A stretch of DNA of 64,000 bases from JAABRU01 sp041390465 (GCA_041390465.1 JAWKPW010000014.1:17237-81236); one strand, 5' to 3'; positions 53,428 through 63,033 are shown, counted from the first letter of the stretch. Made by a program: numbers and translations. The notes: a model not told the origin generated them from the letters alone.

Positions 53428-53664
53428 ATGCAATTAACAATCAGTCTTCCAGATATTCTTCCGAATGAGAGAGTAGCACATTTTATTAAAAAGTGGAAGA
53501 ATTTTTTTTTAAAAGAAGGTATTTCAGTTGAAATAAGACAGGAACTGTTCTTGATGATCCGTGGGATAATCTGAAGATACGATGAAATTGCTGTTGACAC
53601 AGGCAGAGAAGATTTTGCAGAAACCATGATCATTATCTTTGTTGGGACACCCAGGCGATGATTA
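53428..53664 (+). pseudogene. Antitoxin relic preceding the PIN gene
   Basis: LTISLPDILPNERVAHFIKK, then FLKEGISVEIRQE; a frame change, DDPWDNLKI; another change, DEIAVDTGREDFAE. Ends overlapping the PIN start (ATGATTAA), the usual antitoxin-toxin coupling. Broken by at least two indels. Confidence 0.5.
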
Positions 53665-54068
53665 AACCTGTCTTTGTTGACACATCTGCACTGATAGCTA
53701 TAGGTGACGGGATGTTTTTCTACTGTCAGGCAATTACAGTAAAAGACTATCTGAAGAAATCAAAGAGAGATTTTGTAACAACAGGTGCGATTCTGCTTGA
53801 ATTCGAAATGCATTCAGTCCTCTCGGTCTCAAGCCTTCTTTGCACAAAGCTGATTGAAGTGGACAGTCAAAGAAGTGGAAAAACTGTAGTAATTGATGAA
53901 AAGCTGATACAGAGGGGTTTGACCTGCAGACAGATGAAAGACAAAGAATGGGGCTTGTTGACTGTACCATTATTGTTGCAAGAGATATGGGAATTACAGA
54001 AAATATTTACCGCCGATCATCATTTTGAACAGGCAGGTTTCACGATTTTATTAAAAAAGAACACCTGA
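53658..54068 (+). pseudogene. PIN-domain (VapC-type) toxin, scrambled by compensating indels
   Basis: Open over 136 residues, yet parts are out of frame. The start (KPVFVDTSALIAIG, first catalytic Asp) is good, and DYLKKSKRDFVTTGAILLEF is good. The next 30 residues are garbled: another frame gives NAFSPLGLKPSLHK. QRGLTCRQMKDKEWGLLTVP continues, where another frame gives GLVDCTIIVARDMGITE with the required Asp. The end (IFTADHHFEQAGFTILLKK) is good again. The active site is therefore incomplete. Confidence 0.6.
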
Positions 54069-54126
54069 CCAGTAAAGCACCGGACAGGGGCGGAGAATCT
54101 GGCTCCTTTGTCCGGGTGAACTTGCT

Positions 54127-54135
54127 GTTATGTGC
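54127..54135. other. attC-like core (GTTATGTGC)
   Basis: Exact reverse complement of GCACATAAC at 52854. The preceding 70 bases contain a CACCGGACA/TGTCCGGGTG stem. Weak evidence for an integron cassette boundary. Confidence 0.25.
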
Positions 54136-54272
54136 CTACAACCTGAAATTGCAGGGTATATTGCTTGTTGAAGACGCGGATGGAACTTGTGAATATTGCC
54201 GTTCTCAGGAAGGCGCTCGCTCCACCCCGCAAACCGCTTAGCCTGTCGTCATATAAAGGAAAGGAAAACAGT

Positions 54273-55793
54273 ATGTCTGATACGTTAATATTAGAAGAAC
54301 GTATTAAAAATACTATCCTGCTCGGCGAAAGTCATTTCAGGGAATTTAAAAGTGCCTTTGAGGGTTCTTCAGGCAATAAAAAACCGGGAAATGTAAAAAA
54401 TCTTTGCCGATATATCGGAGAAGCCCTTGTGGCTTTTGCCAATGCAGATGGCGGTGAACTGCTTATAGGCGTTGAAGATGACGGTTCTGTCACCGGAATC
54501 CCGCACAATGAATCTGAGATTGAAAATATGCTTTCAGCAGTCAGAACCCATATACATCCTGATAACACCCTGCCTGTTGTTTATGCTTCAAAAATACAGA
54601 TTGAAGAAAAAACTGTACTGTTCTTTCAGGTAAACAAAGGAACAACTGAGATTTATCAACTGCCGGACGGCAGATGTATGAGGCGAAGAGATAAAACAAC
54701 GATTCCTGTGACATTCAGCCAGATTACATTTGATCGGCAGGAAATAAAATCCCGCGAGTATGACAGACAATTTGTGGATGGCGCAACTGTCAATGATTTG
54801 GATATACCTTATGTTCAGTCTGTTGCAGATAACTATCTCAGGGATCTGAGTGTTGAAAGATATTTGCAGCAGACCGGTCTTGCTGAATATTCGCCCGGAG
54901 GTTTTCGTCTGAGGATGGCAGCTATCCTGTTGTTTGCAAAAGATATTCAGAGGTGGCATCCGCGATCTCAGATAAGGATTCTCAAAGTCTTTGGTACAGA
55001 ACTGAAATCCGGAGAAAATTACAATGTAATATCTGATGAAACAGTGCGGGGCAATATTTTTCAGCTTATCGAAAGGTCATGGGAACAGCTTCGCCCTTTT
55101 TTGGCTTATAAAACAGAGTTTGCCTCTGACGCAAGATTTGAACAGAAGTATATTTATCCTGAATGGGCGTGCAGAGAAGGACTTATCAATGCTGTTGCAC
55201 ATCGGGATTACAGTATTCAGAATGGTATTGATATATTTATTTTCGATGACGCAATGAAGATAAAAAGTCCCGGCGCGCTGCTTTCCACACTGACAATAAA
55301 AAATTTGGAAGAGCTGCAGGGAGCGCATGAATCCCGGAATGTGTTTATAGCAAAAATATTGCGTGAAAATAAATATATGCGTGAACTTGGCGAAGGTATG
55401 AAACGTATGTTTGAACTGATGGAACTGAGAGAACTTCAGAAACCTGTCCTTTATTCAAATGATATATGGTTCACCATTACCCTTCCCCATAAATCTGTCT
55501 TCAGTCATCAGCAGCAAAAATGGCTGTCGTTATTTGAATCATTTAATTTGTCACCGCGTCAGAAAAGAATTATTGTACTGGGAATCGAGAACAGAGAAAT
55601 TTCACAGCTGGAAATCTATAATGCTCTTAACACAAAAGAGCTGAGAGTTTACAACGAAGAAGTCACTTTTTTGCGCAATAATAAAATTCTTGAACAAATC
55701 AGGAGCAATTCTCAGGCTCTGCAATATGCAAAAACGCATAAAATTTCCAAAGCACAGGTTAAGCGGTTTAAAGTAAGAGTTCCAAATATCTAA
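54273..55793 (+). CDS. AlbA_2 (Schlafen-type) and HATPase_c_4 putative regulator
   Basis: 506 residues. N-terminal AlbA_2/Schlafen-like domain (about 20-130: HFREFKSAFEG, then IGEALVAFANADGGELLIGV and VEDDGSVTGIP). A central GHKL-ATPase-like part has EWACREGLINAVAHRDYS, IFIFDDAMKIKSPGAL and MRELGEGMKRMFELMEL. The C-terminal tail is winged-helix-like. Such proteins are annotated as putative transcriptional regulators, and some are linked to defence. AAGGAAAGG before the ATG at 54273 sets the start. The next gene is a DNA methyltransferase. Confidence 0.82.
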   Translation: MSDTLILEERIKNTILLGESHFREFKSAFEGSSGNKKPGNVKNLCRYIGEALVAFANADGGELLIGVEDDGSVTGIPHNESEIENMLSAVRTHIHPDNTLPVVYASKIQIEEKTVLFFQVNKGTTEIYQLPDGRCMRRRDKTTIPVTFSQITFDRQEIKSREYDRQFVDGATVNDLDIPYVQSVADNYLRDLSVERYLQQTGLAEYSPGGFRLRMAAILLFAKDIQRWHPRSQIRILKVFGTELKSGENYNVISDETVRGNIFQLIERSWEQLRPFLAYKTEFASDARFEQKYIYPEWACREGLINAVAHRDYSIQNGIDIFIFDDAMKIKSPGALLSTLTIKNLEELQGAHESRNVFIAKILRENKYMRELGEGMKRMFELMELRELQKPVLYSNDIWFTITLPHKSVFSHQQQKWLSLFESFNLSPRQKRIIVLGIENREISQLEIYNALNTKELRVYNEEVTFLRNNKILEQIRSNSQALQYAKTHKISKAQVKRFKVRVPNI

Positions 55794-55910
55794 GCAAATG
55801 TTCCGGTGCACGGGCTATCTCCGCCACTGAACCTGCTGTCAAAAATTTTCATAATACAGAAAGGACTTCTTAACAAAAAACTGTTACCTGACTGAATTCA
55901 AGGTGATTCA

Positions 55911-56852
55911 ATGCCAAACAAATCTCATTACAATGCCGGTTTAATTGCCATAAACACGATGAAAAAAAACGGGATGGCTCACAGTGCGGCGATTGACAGG
56001 AATGCGGGCGCTAAAACATTCCACGCCATTTATACAGAAGATTCTGCAGAATTTTTAAAGAAAATTCCTGACAATTCCATTCAGCTTATTCTGATTGATC
56101 CGCCTTACAATCTTGACATGGCAATGTGGGATACATTCTCAAATTATCTGGACTGGGCAAGGCAATGGCTGAATCATATAGAAAGAATTCTTGCTGATAC
56201 AGGAAGTTGTGTAATATTCGGCGGATTTCAGTTTCAGGACTTGAAAAACGGTGATTTGCTGGAAATCCTGCATTATTTACGGCATAATACCAAATTAATG
56301 CTGATCAATCTGATTGTCTGGTATTACAAAAACGGAATGAGCGCATACCGGTATTTTGCAAACCGGCATGAAGAGGCCATCTGGCTTGCGAAAAGCAAAA
56401 AATATTATTTTAACTTGGATGATGTGCGCATTCCCTTTGATGAAAAAACCAAAGCAATCTATAAAAAAGACAAACGTCTGCGCCCGGAAAGCATTGAAAA
56501 AGGCAAAAATCCCACAAATGTATGGGAAATCGGCAGACTCAGCGGCAATTCGGCTGAACGTGTCGGACATCCCACACAGAAACCTCTGGAGATCATCAGA
56601 CGTTTTGTGAAAGCATTGTCATATCCGAACAGTCTGGTATTGGATTTTTTTGCAGGATCAGGAACAACAGGCCGAATCTGCATTGAGGAGAAACGGAACA
56701 GCATACTGGTTGACAATGACAGGAAACTGACAGAATATTTTGACAAACATAAAGCGAACATGCAGACGGATATGTTTCTTGACAAGTATGAAATTAAAGA
56801 AAATCCTGACCTGAATGATTTTCTTGAAACAGTGATGAACTGTCAGAACTGA
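55911..56852 (+). CDS. Site-specific DNA methyltransferase (beta-class)
   Basis: 313 residues. Catalytic motif DPPYNLDM (63-70), target-side region, HPTQKP (220-225) and SAM motif DFFAGSGTTG (245-254): the N4-cytosine/N6-adenine methyltransferase layout with DPPY before FxGxG. No restriction gene is adjacent, so it may be an orphan or part of a defence group with its neighbours. AAGGTG precedes the ATG at 55911. Confidence 0.88.
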   Translation: MPNKSHYNAGLIAINTMKKNGMAHSAAIDRNAGAKTFHAIYTEDSAEFLKKIPDNSIQLILIDPPYNLDMAMWDTFSNYLDWARQWLNHIERILADTGSCVIFGGFQFQDLKNGDLLEILHYLRHNTKLMLINLIVWYYKNGMSAYRYFANRHEEAIWLAKSKKYYFNLDDVRIPFDEKTKAIYKKDKRLRPESIEKGKNPTNVWEIGRLSGNSAERVGHPTQKPLEIIRRFVKALSYPNSLVLDFFAGSGTTGRICIEEKRNSILVDNDRKLTEYFDKHKANMQTDMFLDKYEIKENPDLNDFLETVMNCQN

Positions 56853-57041
56853 TTTGAATAAAAGTGCAGAAATATTCATTTTCAGAGATCACCTGGGATT
56901 GTCTGATAACTGATCCTGATTTGCTTTTTTTCGGCATGATTTTTTGTTTAACAGGCTGTCTGATTTCGACAAACAAAATAACATCAGCAGGTACAGTATT
57001 TGACTGCGCGCCTCTTGACAAAATCAAACAGAAATAAACCA

Positions 57042-58190
57042 ATGTCTTACATATTAAAACATTTTGACACTGAACTCATAAAATTCAGCATGACATCAGT
57101 CGGCATAAAAGGATTGTCTGCTGAGATTGTTGAAATTAATGAAAAACATAAAACTTTTTTTCCTATTGATTTGGAACTTACAGACAAAGGATTGCTGCAA
57201 TGGCTTAAAAGGCGGATCATTCCCAAAAACAGGGCGTTTGTTCAGAATTTTCTTGCAAAACTGGGGCTGAATGTCAATGACACCAAAGGCATTATTGACA
57301 TTTGCAAAGGTCTGTCACTGAATGACTGTTACTGGGTCATTGATGATTCTTTCAGCGGAACTTTTGCTGAATACAATTTGTATGACAACCGTTTTGACCA
57401 TACTTTATCTTTAATTGCTTACACAGGATACGGTGATACGCAGAAAAGTGAATTTGCATCTACACCTGAACTGACAACACACGGTATGCTTCCCAAATGC
57501 TGGCGCAGAATGAAGGACGGCAGGATCATTCTCTTCAAGTCAGGTTCAGACGGTGCTGCAAATGCGGGAAATGAACCCTATTCCGAGTATTACGCTTTTC
57601 AGATTGCTCAGGCAATGGAACTTAATGCCGTGCAATACGATCTGAATCAATGGAAAAAAAAGCTTTGCTCCATATGCGAATTGTTTACAGACAAAAAACT
57701 GTCCTATATCCCGGCAGGCAGAATTGTCACAGAGGGCGGATGGGCAGCGGTCATAGACTATTACAAAATGCTTGGAAAAAAAATTTATGATTCACTTGCA
57801 GACATGCTGATTTTTGATGCGGTTATCTGCAATGAGGACAGACATTTTGGGAACTTCGGACTGATTGTTGACAATAAAACCAATATAATTACAGACACTG
57901 CACCGATATTTGACAACGGTTTGTCTCTTTTCAATTATGCAATGAATGATGATTTGAATGATTTGGACACATATGCTGAAACAAGACTGATGGCAACCTC
58001 CCATGATTTTTTGACCTTTTCAAAAGAAATCATAACAAAAAGACAGAAGCGCAGATTGGAGAAACTGATAAATTTCAAGTTTAAAAAACACAAATCATAC
58101 AATTTGCCGGCATACCGTCTGAAACAGATTGAAAAATTTGTCCAAAAAAGAGTGCAGGAACTTTTGTCAATTCCTGCTGTCTCAGATTAA
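57042..58190 (+). CDS. HipA-like kinase
   Basis: 382 residues. The C-terminal half carries HipA kinase signatures: VICNEDRHFGNFGLIVDN (about 262-279, catalytic Asp and metal-binding Asn), PIFDNGLSLF (DFG-like) and ILFKSGSDG (ATP-binding Lys). The N-terminal half (LKHFDTELIKFSMTSVGIKG) is unlike classical HipA, and no HipB gene is adjacent. HipA kinases phosphorylate aminoacyl-tRNA synthetases to induce dormancy; the target here is unknown. An upstream TTG at 57000 is possible, but neither start has a strong ribosome site. Confidence 0.8.
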   Translation: MSYILKHFDTELIKFSMTSVGIKGLSAEIVEINEKHKTFFPIDLELTDKGLLQWLKRRIIPKNRAFVQNFLAKLGLNVNDTKGIIDICKGLSLNDCYWVIDDSFSGTFAEYNLYDNRFDHTLSLIAYTGYGDTQKSEFASTPELTTHGMLPKCWRRMKDGRIILFKSGSDGAANAGNEPYSEYYAFQIAQAMELNAVQYDLNQWKKKLCSICELFTDKKLSYIPAGRIVTEGGWAAVIDYYKMLGKKIYDSLADMLIFDAVICNEDRHFGNFGLIVDNKTNIITDTAPIFDNGLSLFNYAMNDDLNDLDTYAETRLMATSHDFLTFSKEIITKRQKRRLEKLINFKFKKHKSYNLPAYRLKQIEKFVQKRVQELLSIPAVSD

Positions 58191-58405
58191 CTTTCGTGAA
58201 AAGAAAAGATGAATTATGACAGAAATGTGAAAATGCCCGACCCGGCAGTTAGATGGATTGCGTTTATCGTCGCAAACGACTGGCTTGTTGTTAAGCATCC
58301 GTGCAGCAAACAGTTTTTGCACTCCAGGATCTGCTCTGACATAAATTTCCTTTTCTGAAATTTTTTAATTTTATATAATTTTCATATATACGGTTGATAC
58401 ATACA
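58191..58405. other. Gap before carB
   Basis: No gene. A short inverted repeat (GCGTTT and AAACG around 58260) and GTTAGATGG/GTTGTTAAGC hint at an attC-like fold but are too weak to call. A run of A/T directly precedes carB. Confidence 0.3.
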
Positions 58406-61400
58406 ATGCCCAGACGAACTGACATCAACAAAATTCTTATTATCGGCGCCGGGCCGATTATCATCAGCCAGGCATGTGAATTTGACTATTCCGGCACACA
58501 GGCCTGCAAGGCTCTCAGGGAAGAGGGCTATGAGGTGGTGCTGGTCAACAGCAATCCGGCCACAATCATGACGGATCCGGAAACCGCGCACCGCACCTAT
58601 ATAGAGCCGGTGATCCCCGAAGCTGTGGCCCGGATTATTGAAAAGGAAAGACCGGACGCGCTGCTGCCCACTCTGGGCGGTCAGACCGGTCTGAACACAG
58701 CCATTGGCGTGGCAAAAATGGGGGTGCTGGAAAAATTCGGGGTGGAGATGATCGGCGCGACCGTGGAAGCCATCAACAAAGCCGAAGACCGTGATCTTTT
58801 CCGCAAGGCCATGCACCGCATTGGTCTGCACATTCCCCGCAGCGGCATTGCCAATTCTCTCAAAGATGCAAGGGAAATTGCCGCAGACATCGGATTTCCC
58901 ATCATTGTCCGGCCCGCGTTCACTTTGGGCGGAACCGGCGGGGGTGTGGCCTATAATCCCGAAGATCTGGAACTCATTGCCAAAGCCGGGCTGGATGCCA
59001 GTCTCATTACCCAGGTCATGCTGGAGCAGTCCGTACTTGGCTGGAAGGAATACGAGCTGGAGGTCATGCGGGACAAAAATGACAATGTGGTGATTATCTG
59101 CTCCATTGAAAACCTGGACCCTATGGGCGTGCATACAGGCGACAGTATCACAGTGGCCCCGGCCCAGACCCTTACAGACCGGGAATACCAGATGCTCCGC
59201 AACGCATCCATTGACATCATGCGGGAAATCGGAGTGGATACCGGAGGTTCCAATGTGCAGTTTGCCATCAATCCCAAAAACGGGGAAATGATCGTGGTGG
59301 AAATGAATCCCCGCGTGTCCCGGAGTTCTGCCTTGGCATCCAAAGCCACTGGCTATCCCATTGCCAAGATTGCGGCCAAACTGGCTGTGGGCTACACACT
59401 GGATGAACTGCCCAATGATATCACGGGCGGAACCGCAGCCTCTTTTGAGCCCACACTGGATTACTGTGTGATCAAAGTGCCGCGCTGGACCTTTGAAAAA
59501 TTCCCGGAAACAAAGGACTATCTTACCACAGCCATGAAATCTGTGGGAGAAACCATGTCCATCGGACGCACTTTTAAGGAAGCCCTGCAAAAAGCCATGC
59601 GCTCTTTGGAAATCGGCAGGCATGGGTTGGGAGCAGACGGCAAAGATGTGGAGGATGTGGAAGGCAGAACCCTGTCTTTGGAAGAGATTGAGCAGAAACT
59701 GGCAACGCCCAATTCACAGCGGATTTTTTATCTGCGCTATGCTTTGAAACAGGGCATGAGCGTTGATGAAATTTATGAAACCACAGGCATTGATCCCTGG
59801 TTTCTGCACCAGATGAAGCAGATGATCGGACTGGAACAGGAAATCGCGGGAGAAAAAGATGTCTGCAAAGCGGGGCTGCCGGATGCGGATCTGCTTACCC
59901 GTGCGAAAAAATGGGGATTTTCCGATATTCAACTGGCCCATCTTCTCGGTTCTGATGAAATCACAGTGGAAAAACACCGCAAAAATCTGGGCATCCGGCC
60001 GGTTTACAAACTGGTGGACACCTGCGCGGCTGAATTCCGGGCTTCCACTCCCTATTATTATTCCACCTATGAAACAGAAAATGAGGCCCGTGTCTCTGAC
60101 CGGAAAAAGGTGATGATTCTCGGCGGCGGTCCCAACCGCATCGGTCAGGGCATTGAATTTGACTACTGCTGTGTCCACGCCTCGTTTGCTCTCCGGGAAA
60201 TGGGGGTGGAAAGCATCATGGTCAACAGCAACCCGGAAACCGTTAGCACAGATTATGACACCTCGGACAAACTCTATTTTGAGCCGCTCACCCGCGAGGA
60301 TGTGCTGCACATTGTGGAAACGGAAAAGCCCTTTGGCGTGATTGTGCAGTTCGGGGGACAGACGCCGCTCAATCTTGCGGTTCCTTTGGCAAAGGCCGGG
60401 GTTCCCATACTTGGCACACAGCCGGAAAGCATTGACCGTGCCGAGGATCGGGAACTGTTTCAGGCCATGCTGAAAAAACTCGGTCTGGTTCAGCCTGCCA
60501 ATGGCACAGCCATGACGGTGGCAGAAGCCGCTGTTGTGGCAAAGGAAATCGGGTATCCGGTCATTGTCCGGCCTTCCTATGTGCTCGGTGGCCGTGCCAT
60601 GAAAATTGTCTATGATCCCAAAGAACTGGAAACCTTCACACGACTGGCGATTCTTGCCTCTCCGGGACATCCCATACTCATTGACAAATTTCTGGAAGAC
60701 GCTGTGGAAGTGGACACAGACGCGATTTCTGACGGCAAAACCACCATCATCGGCGGCATTATGGAGCATATTGAGGCAGCCGGAGTTCATTCCGGAGATT
60801 CGGCCTGCGTGCTGCCGCCTCCGAATATAAAAGGGAAAATCCTCAATGAAATCATGGAAGCCACAAAGGCCATGTCCGCAGAACTCAATGTTGTCGGACT
60901 GATGAATGTGCAGTATGCCATCAAGGACAGTCAGTTGTATGTGCTGGAAGTCAATCCCAGAGCCTCGCGCACCATTCCCTTTGTAAGCAAGGCCACCGGA
61001 GTTCCGCTGGCAAAACTGGCCACCAAAGTCATGCTGGGTATGCATCTGGCAGAGCTGGAGCTGACAAAGGAAGTGATTCCGCCCCATGTTTCGGTCAAGG
61101 AAGCAGTGCTGCCTTTTGACCGTTTTCCGGATGTGGACACGCTTTTGGGGCCGGAAATGAAATCCACCGGAGAAGTCATGGGCATTGACATGGATTTTGG
61201 TCAGGCATATGCAAAGGCGCAGTTGGGTGCAGGCCAGAAAATGCCTGTTTCCGGAACCGTGTTCATCAGTGTGCAGGATCGGGACAAAAAAGCGGTGCTG
61301 CCGGTGGCAAAGCAGTTCCATGAAATCGGATTTTTCATCATGGCGACCCACGGAACCTCGGCTTTTCTCAATGCACAGGGAATTCCGGCCAAAGTGGTCA

Positions 61401-61666
61401 ACAAGGTTTCTTACGGACAGCCCCATGTGGTGGATGCCATCAAAAACGGGGAAATTCAGTTTGTTGTCAATACCGGTGTCGGAGATCAGACACGGGGGGA
61501 CGGGTATCATCTGCGCCGGGCTGCCATCAAATACTGCATTCCCTATGCCACCACCATTGCCGGGGCAAATGCCATGTGCCAGGGCATAGCCGCTCTTATC
61601 AAAAACCGGATTTCCGTAAAGGCGGTTCAGGAGTACAATGCGGAGATGCGGGAGGAGAGGATATAG
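58406..61666 (+). CDS. carB: Carbamoyl-phosphate synthase large subunit
   Basis: 1086 residues, normal size. Makes carbamoyl phosphate for arginine and pyrimidines. Two homologous ATP-grasp halves: first (KILIIGAGPIIISQACEFDY, then RPAFTLGGTGGG), second (KVMILGGGPNRIGQGIEFDY, then RPSYVLGGRAMKI). A C-terminal allosteric MGS-like domain follows (SGTVFISVQDRDKKAVLPVA, MATHGTSAFLNAQGI). The small subunit carA is not next to it. The start is the ATG at 58406; no strong ribosome site is visible upstream. Long open frames on the opposite strand are shadows. Confidence 0.97.
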   Translation: MPRRTDINKILIIGAGPIIISQACEFDYSGTQACKALREEGYEVVLVNSNPATIMTDPETAHRTYIEPVIPEAVARIIEKERPDALLPTLGGQTGLNTAIGVAKMGVLEKFGVEMIGATVEAINKAEDRDLFRKAMHRIGLHIPRSGIANSLKDAREIAADIGFPIIVRPAFTLGGTGGGVAYNPEDLELIAKAGLDASLITQVMLEQSVLGWKEYELEVMRDKNDNVVIICSIENLDPMGVHTGDSITVAPAQTLTDREYQMLRNASIDIMREIGVDTGGSNVQFAINPKNGEMIVVEMNPRVSRSSALASKATGYPIAKIAAKLAVGYTLDELPNDITGGTAASFEPTLDYCVIKVPRWTFEKFPETKDYLTTAMKSVGETMSIGRTFKEALQKAMRSLEIGRHGLGADGKDVEDVEGRTLSLEEIEQKLATPNSQRIFYLRYALKQGMSVDEIYETTGIDPWFLHQMKQMIGLEQEIAGEKDVCKAGLPDADLLTRAKKWGFSDIQLAHLLGSDEITVEKHRKNLGIRPVYKLVDTCAAEFRASTPYYYSTYETENEARVSDRKKVMILGGGPNRIGQGIEFDYCCVHASFALREMGVESIMVNSNPETVSTDYDTSDKLYFEPLTREDVLHIVETEKPFGVIVQFGGQTPLNLAVPLAKAGVPILGTQPESIDRAEDRELFQAMLKKLGLVQPANGTAMTVAEAAVVAKEIGYPVIVRPSYVLGGRAMKIVYDPKELETFTRLAILASPGHPILIDKFLEDAVEVDTDAISDGKTTIIGGIMEHIEAAGVHSGDSACVLPPPNIKGKILNEIMEATKAMSAELNVVGLMNVQYAIKDSQLYVLEVNPRASRTIPFVSKATGVPLAKLATKVMLGMHLAELELTKEVIPPHVSVKEAVLPFDRFPDVDTLLGPEMKSTGEVMGIDMDFGQAYAKAQLGAGQKMPVSGTVFISVQDRDKKAVLPVAKQFHEIGFFIMATHGTSAFLNAQGIPAKVVNKVSYGQPHVVDAIKNGEIQFVVNTGVGDQTRGDGYHLRRAAIKYCIPYATTIAGANAMCQGIAALIKNRISVKAVQEYNAEMREERI

Positions 61667-61739
61667 GATTCGGAAAAGGCTTTCACAAAACAGATAATCT
61701 GCGGCACTTCGGTGTCAGACGCGAATAATATTCCACAGT

Positions 61740-61772
61740 AAACCCTAAGGGTTTTGGAAACCCTTAGGGTTT
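61740..61772. repeat. Dispersed hairpin repeat B
   Basis: AAACCCTAAGGGTTTTGGAA, then ACCCTTAGGGTTT, about 75 bases after the carB stop. It is followed by repeat D at 61794. Confidence 0.75.
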
Positions 61773-61793
61773 TGCAGGGCATTTTATGCCGCT

Positions 61794-61815
61794 TTATTTT
61801 TCAGATTTCATATAA
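61794..61815. repeat. Dispersed repeat D copy
   Basis: TTATTTTTCAGATTTCATAT, then AA; 66 bases upstream of the TPR-like gene. Same B-then-D order as at 32703-32776. Confidence 0.65.
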
Positions 61816-61881
61816 GCGCCGAGTGATGGCTGATCCTCAACCCTTTTTTGATAAGCTGTGTTTTTCTGAAAAAATAAGGAA

Positions 61882-62694
61882 ATGAAAACAATCACCAGAA
61901 ACAATTTATACATTCTGAAACTCTGGTTTATTCCCGGTGTGTTTTGCGTGTTTATGGGTCTGATAGTTTTATTCACATTAACACAGGCTTTCAGAGGTGA
62001 TTTTAAAGGGTTATTTCACCTTCTGATATTGACAGGTGTCACTTCTGCGATTGTATACCATACTCGTATGCAAGCCATTCGGGAATTTGAGCATCTGTTA
62101 AGAAAGGATAACGCTTCAGAGGTGATTGAATATTATGAATCCAAATTGAAAGGATATCCAAACAGCAACTGTATGATGATTGCAGCATCATCTTTGGTGG
62201 CAGCCTTTTACGGGGAAACCAAAAGAGCAAGAGAGATAATTGAGTTGGCTTCTTTTACAGATAAAATTCCGCTTCTGAAGGCACAAGCAATGCAATCATT
62301 GGCATATATATCGTATATTGAGGGTGAAATATGCAAAGGTTTGGAACTTGCCGATACAGTAACAGAAAATTCGAAGATTTTTTCATTTGCACCAGGTCAC
62401 AAGATGATGAGTTTGGCAGCTTCCAACTGTAAAAATATGGGTATCGTTCTTTTGGGAAAAGAAGATGACGAAACTGTTGCAGAACTGTATGATGGCTTTA
62501 AAAAGCTCCCTCTGCCGGGAAAAGTTGTGTCCGCATGGGGACTTTCAATTGCTTTATACCGACTGAATAAATATAATGAGTCTGACAGAATGAAGCATTT
62601 CATTATATCAAAAACACCGAATTTTCATCCGATTATTCAGAGTATCGAAATGGCAACGCAAATCGGCACAGCCAAAGATCGTATAATTTACTAA
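61882..62694 (+). CDS. Membrane-anchored TPR-like protein
   Basis: 270 residues, not recognised. Two N-terminal membrane helices (LWFIPGVFCVFMGLIVLFTL and GLFHLLILTGVTSAIVYHT) are followed by a cytoplasmic helical part with TPR-like pairs (EVIEYYESKLKGYPNSNCMM, then MQSLAYISYIEGEICKGLEL and WGLSIALYRLNKYNESDRMK). AAGGA before the ATG supports the start. Probably a protein-binding adaptor. No clear partner nearby. Confidence 0.6.
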   Translation: MKTITRNNLYILKLWFIPGVFCVFMGLIVLFTLTQAFRGDFKGLFHLLILTGVTSAIVYHTRMQAIREFEHLLRKDNASEVIEYYESKLKGYPNSNCMMIAASSLVAAFYGETKRAREIIELASFTDKIPLLKAQAMQSLAYISYIEGEICKGLELADTVTENSKIFSFAPGHKMMSLAASNCKNMGIVLLGKEDDETVAELYDGFKKLPLPGKVVSAWGLSIALYRLNKYNESDRMKHFIISKTPNFHPIIQSIEMATQIGTAKDRIIY

Positions 62695-62754
62695 TGTGAA
62701 TTAAGAGTTAAAAATTTCAGAATGAATAAAAACAAAATGTTACATATTCATACA

Positions 62755-62787
62755 AAATTTGACAACTTTTAAAAAGTTGTCAAATCT
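62755..62787. repeat. Dispersed hairpin repeat A
   Basis: AAATTTGACAACTTTTAAAA, then AGTTGTCAAATCT, about 60 bases after the TPR-like gene stop. Confidence 0.75.
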
Positions 62788-62819
62788 TACCGGAATATGA
62801 TTCTTAATTCCCATTATTA

Positions 62820-63033
62820 TTGGAAAAACAGGCAGAATGAGATTGGCTGTTACGCATATATGCAAAAAAATGAGGCTGAAAACATACGATCCCATATTTT
62901 ACATAAAATCAAAGAGGAATTTGAGCATGGCAACACATAATATTCGGTCAGGAAATTCTGGAAAGCATTCGTTCCATCAGACAGGGGGAAGGGAAAAGAT
63001 ATAGGCGGGAACAAAAACAGAGGAGAGACAAAT
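62820..63033 (+). other. Gap with a possible antitoxin relic
   Basis: A frame holding IIFGQEILESIRSIRQGEGK, then RYRREQKQRR resembles the start of HTH antitoxins paired with RelE toxins, but it has no start or stop in the right places. Otherwise nothing seen. Confidence 0.25.

Noticed and set aside
58225..58290. attC-like fold before carB
   Set aside because: Only short scattered matches (GTTAGATGG, GTTGTTAAGC); the stem is too poor to support a site.
59714..61510. A 598-residue open frame on the minus strand
   Set aside because: Antisense shadow of carB.
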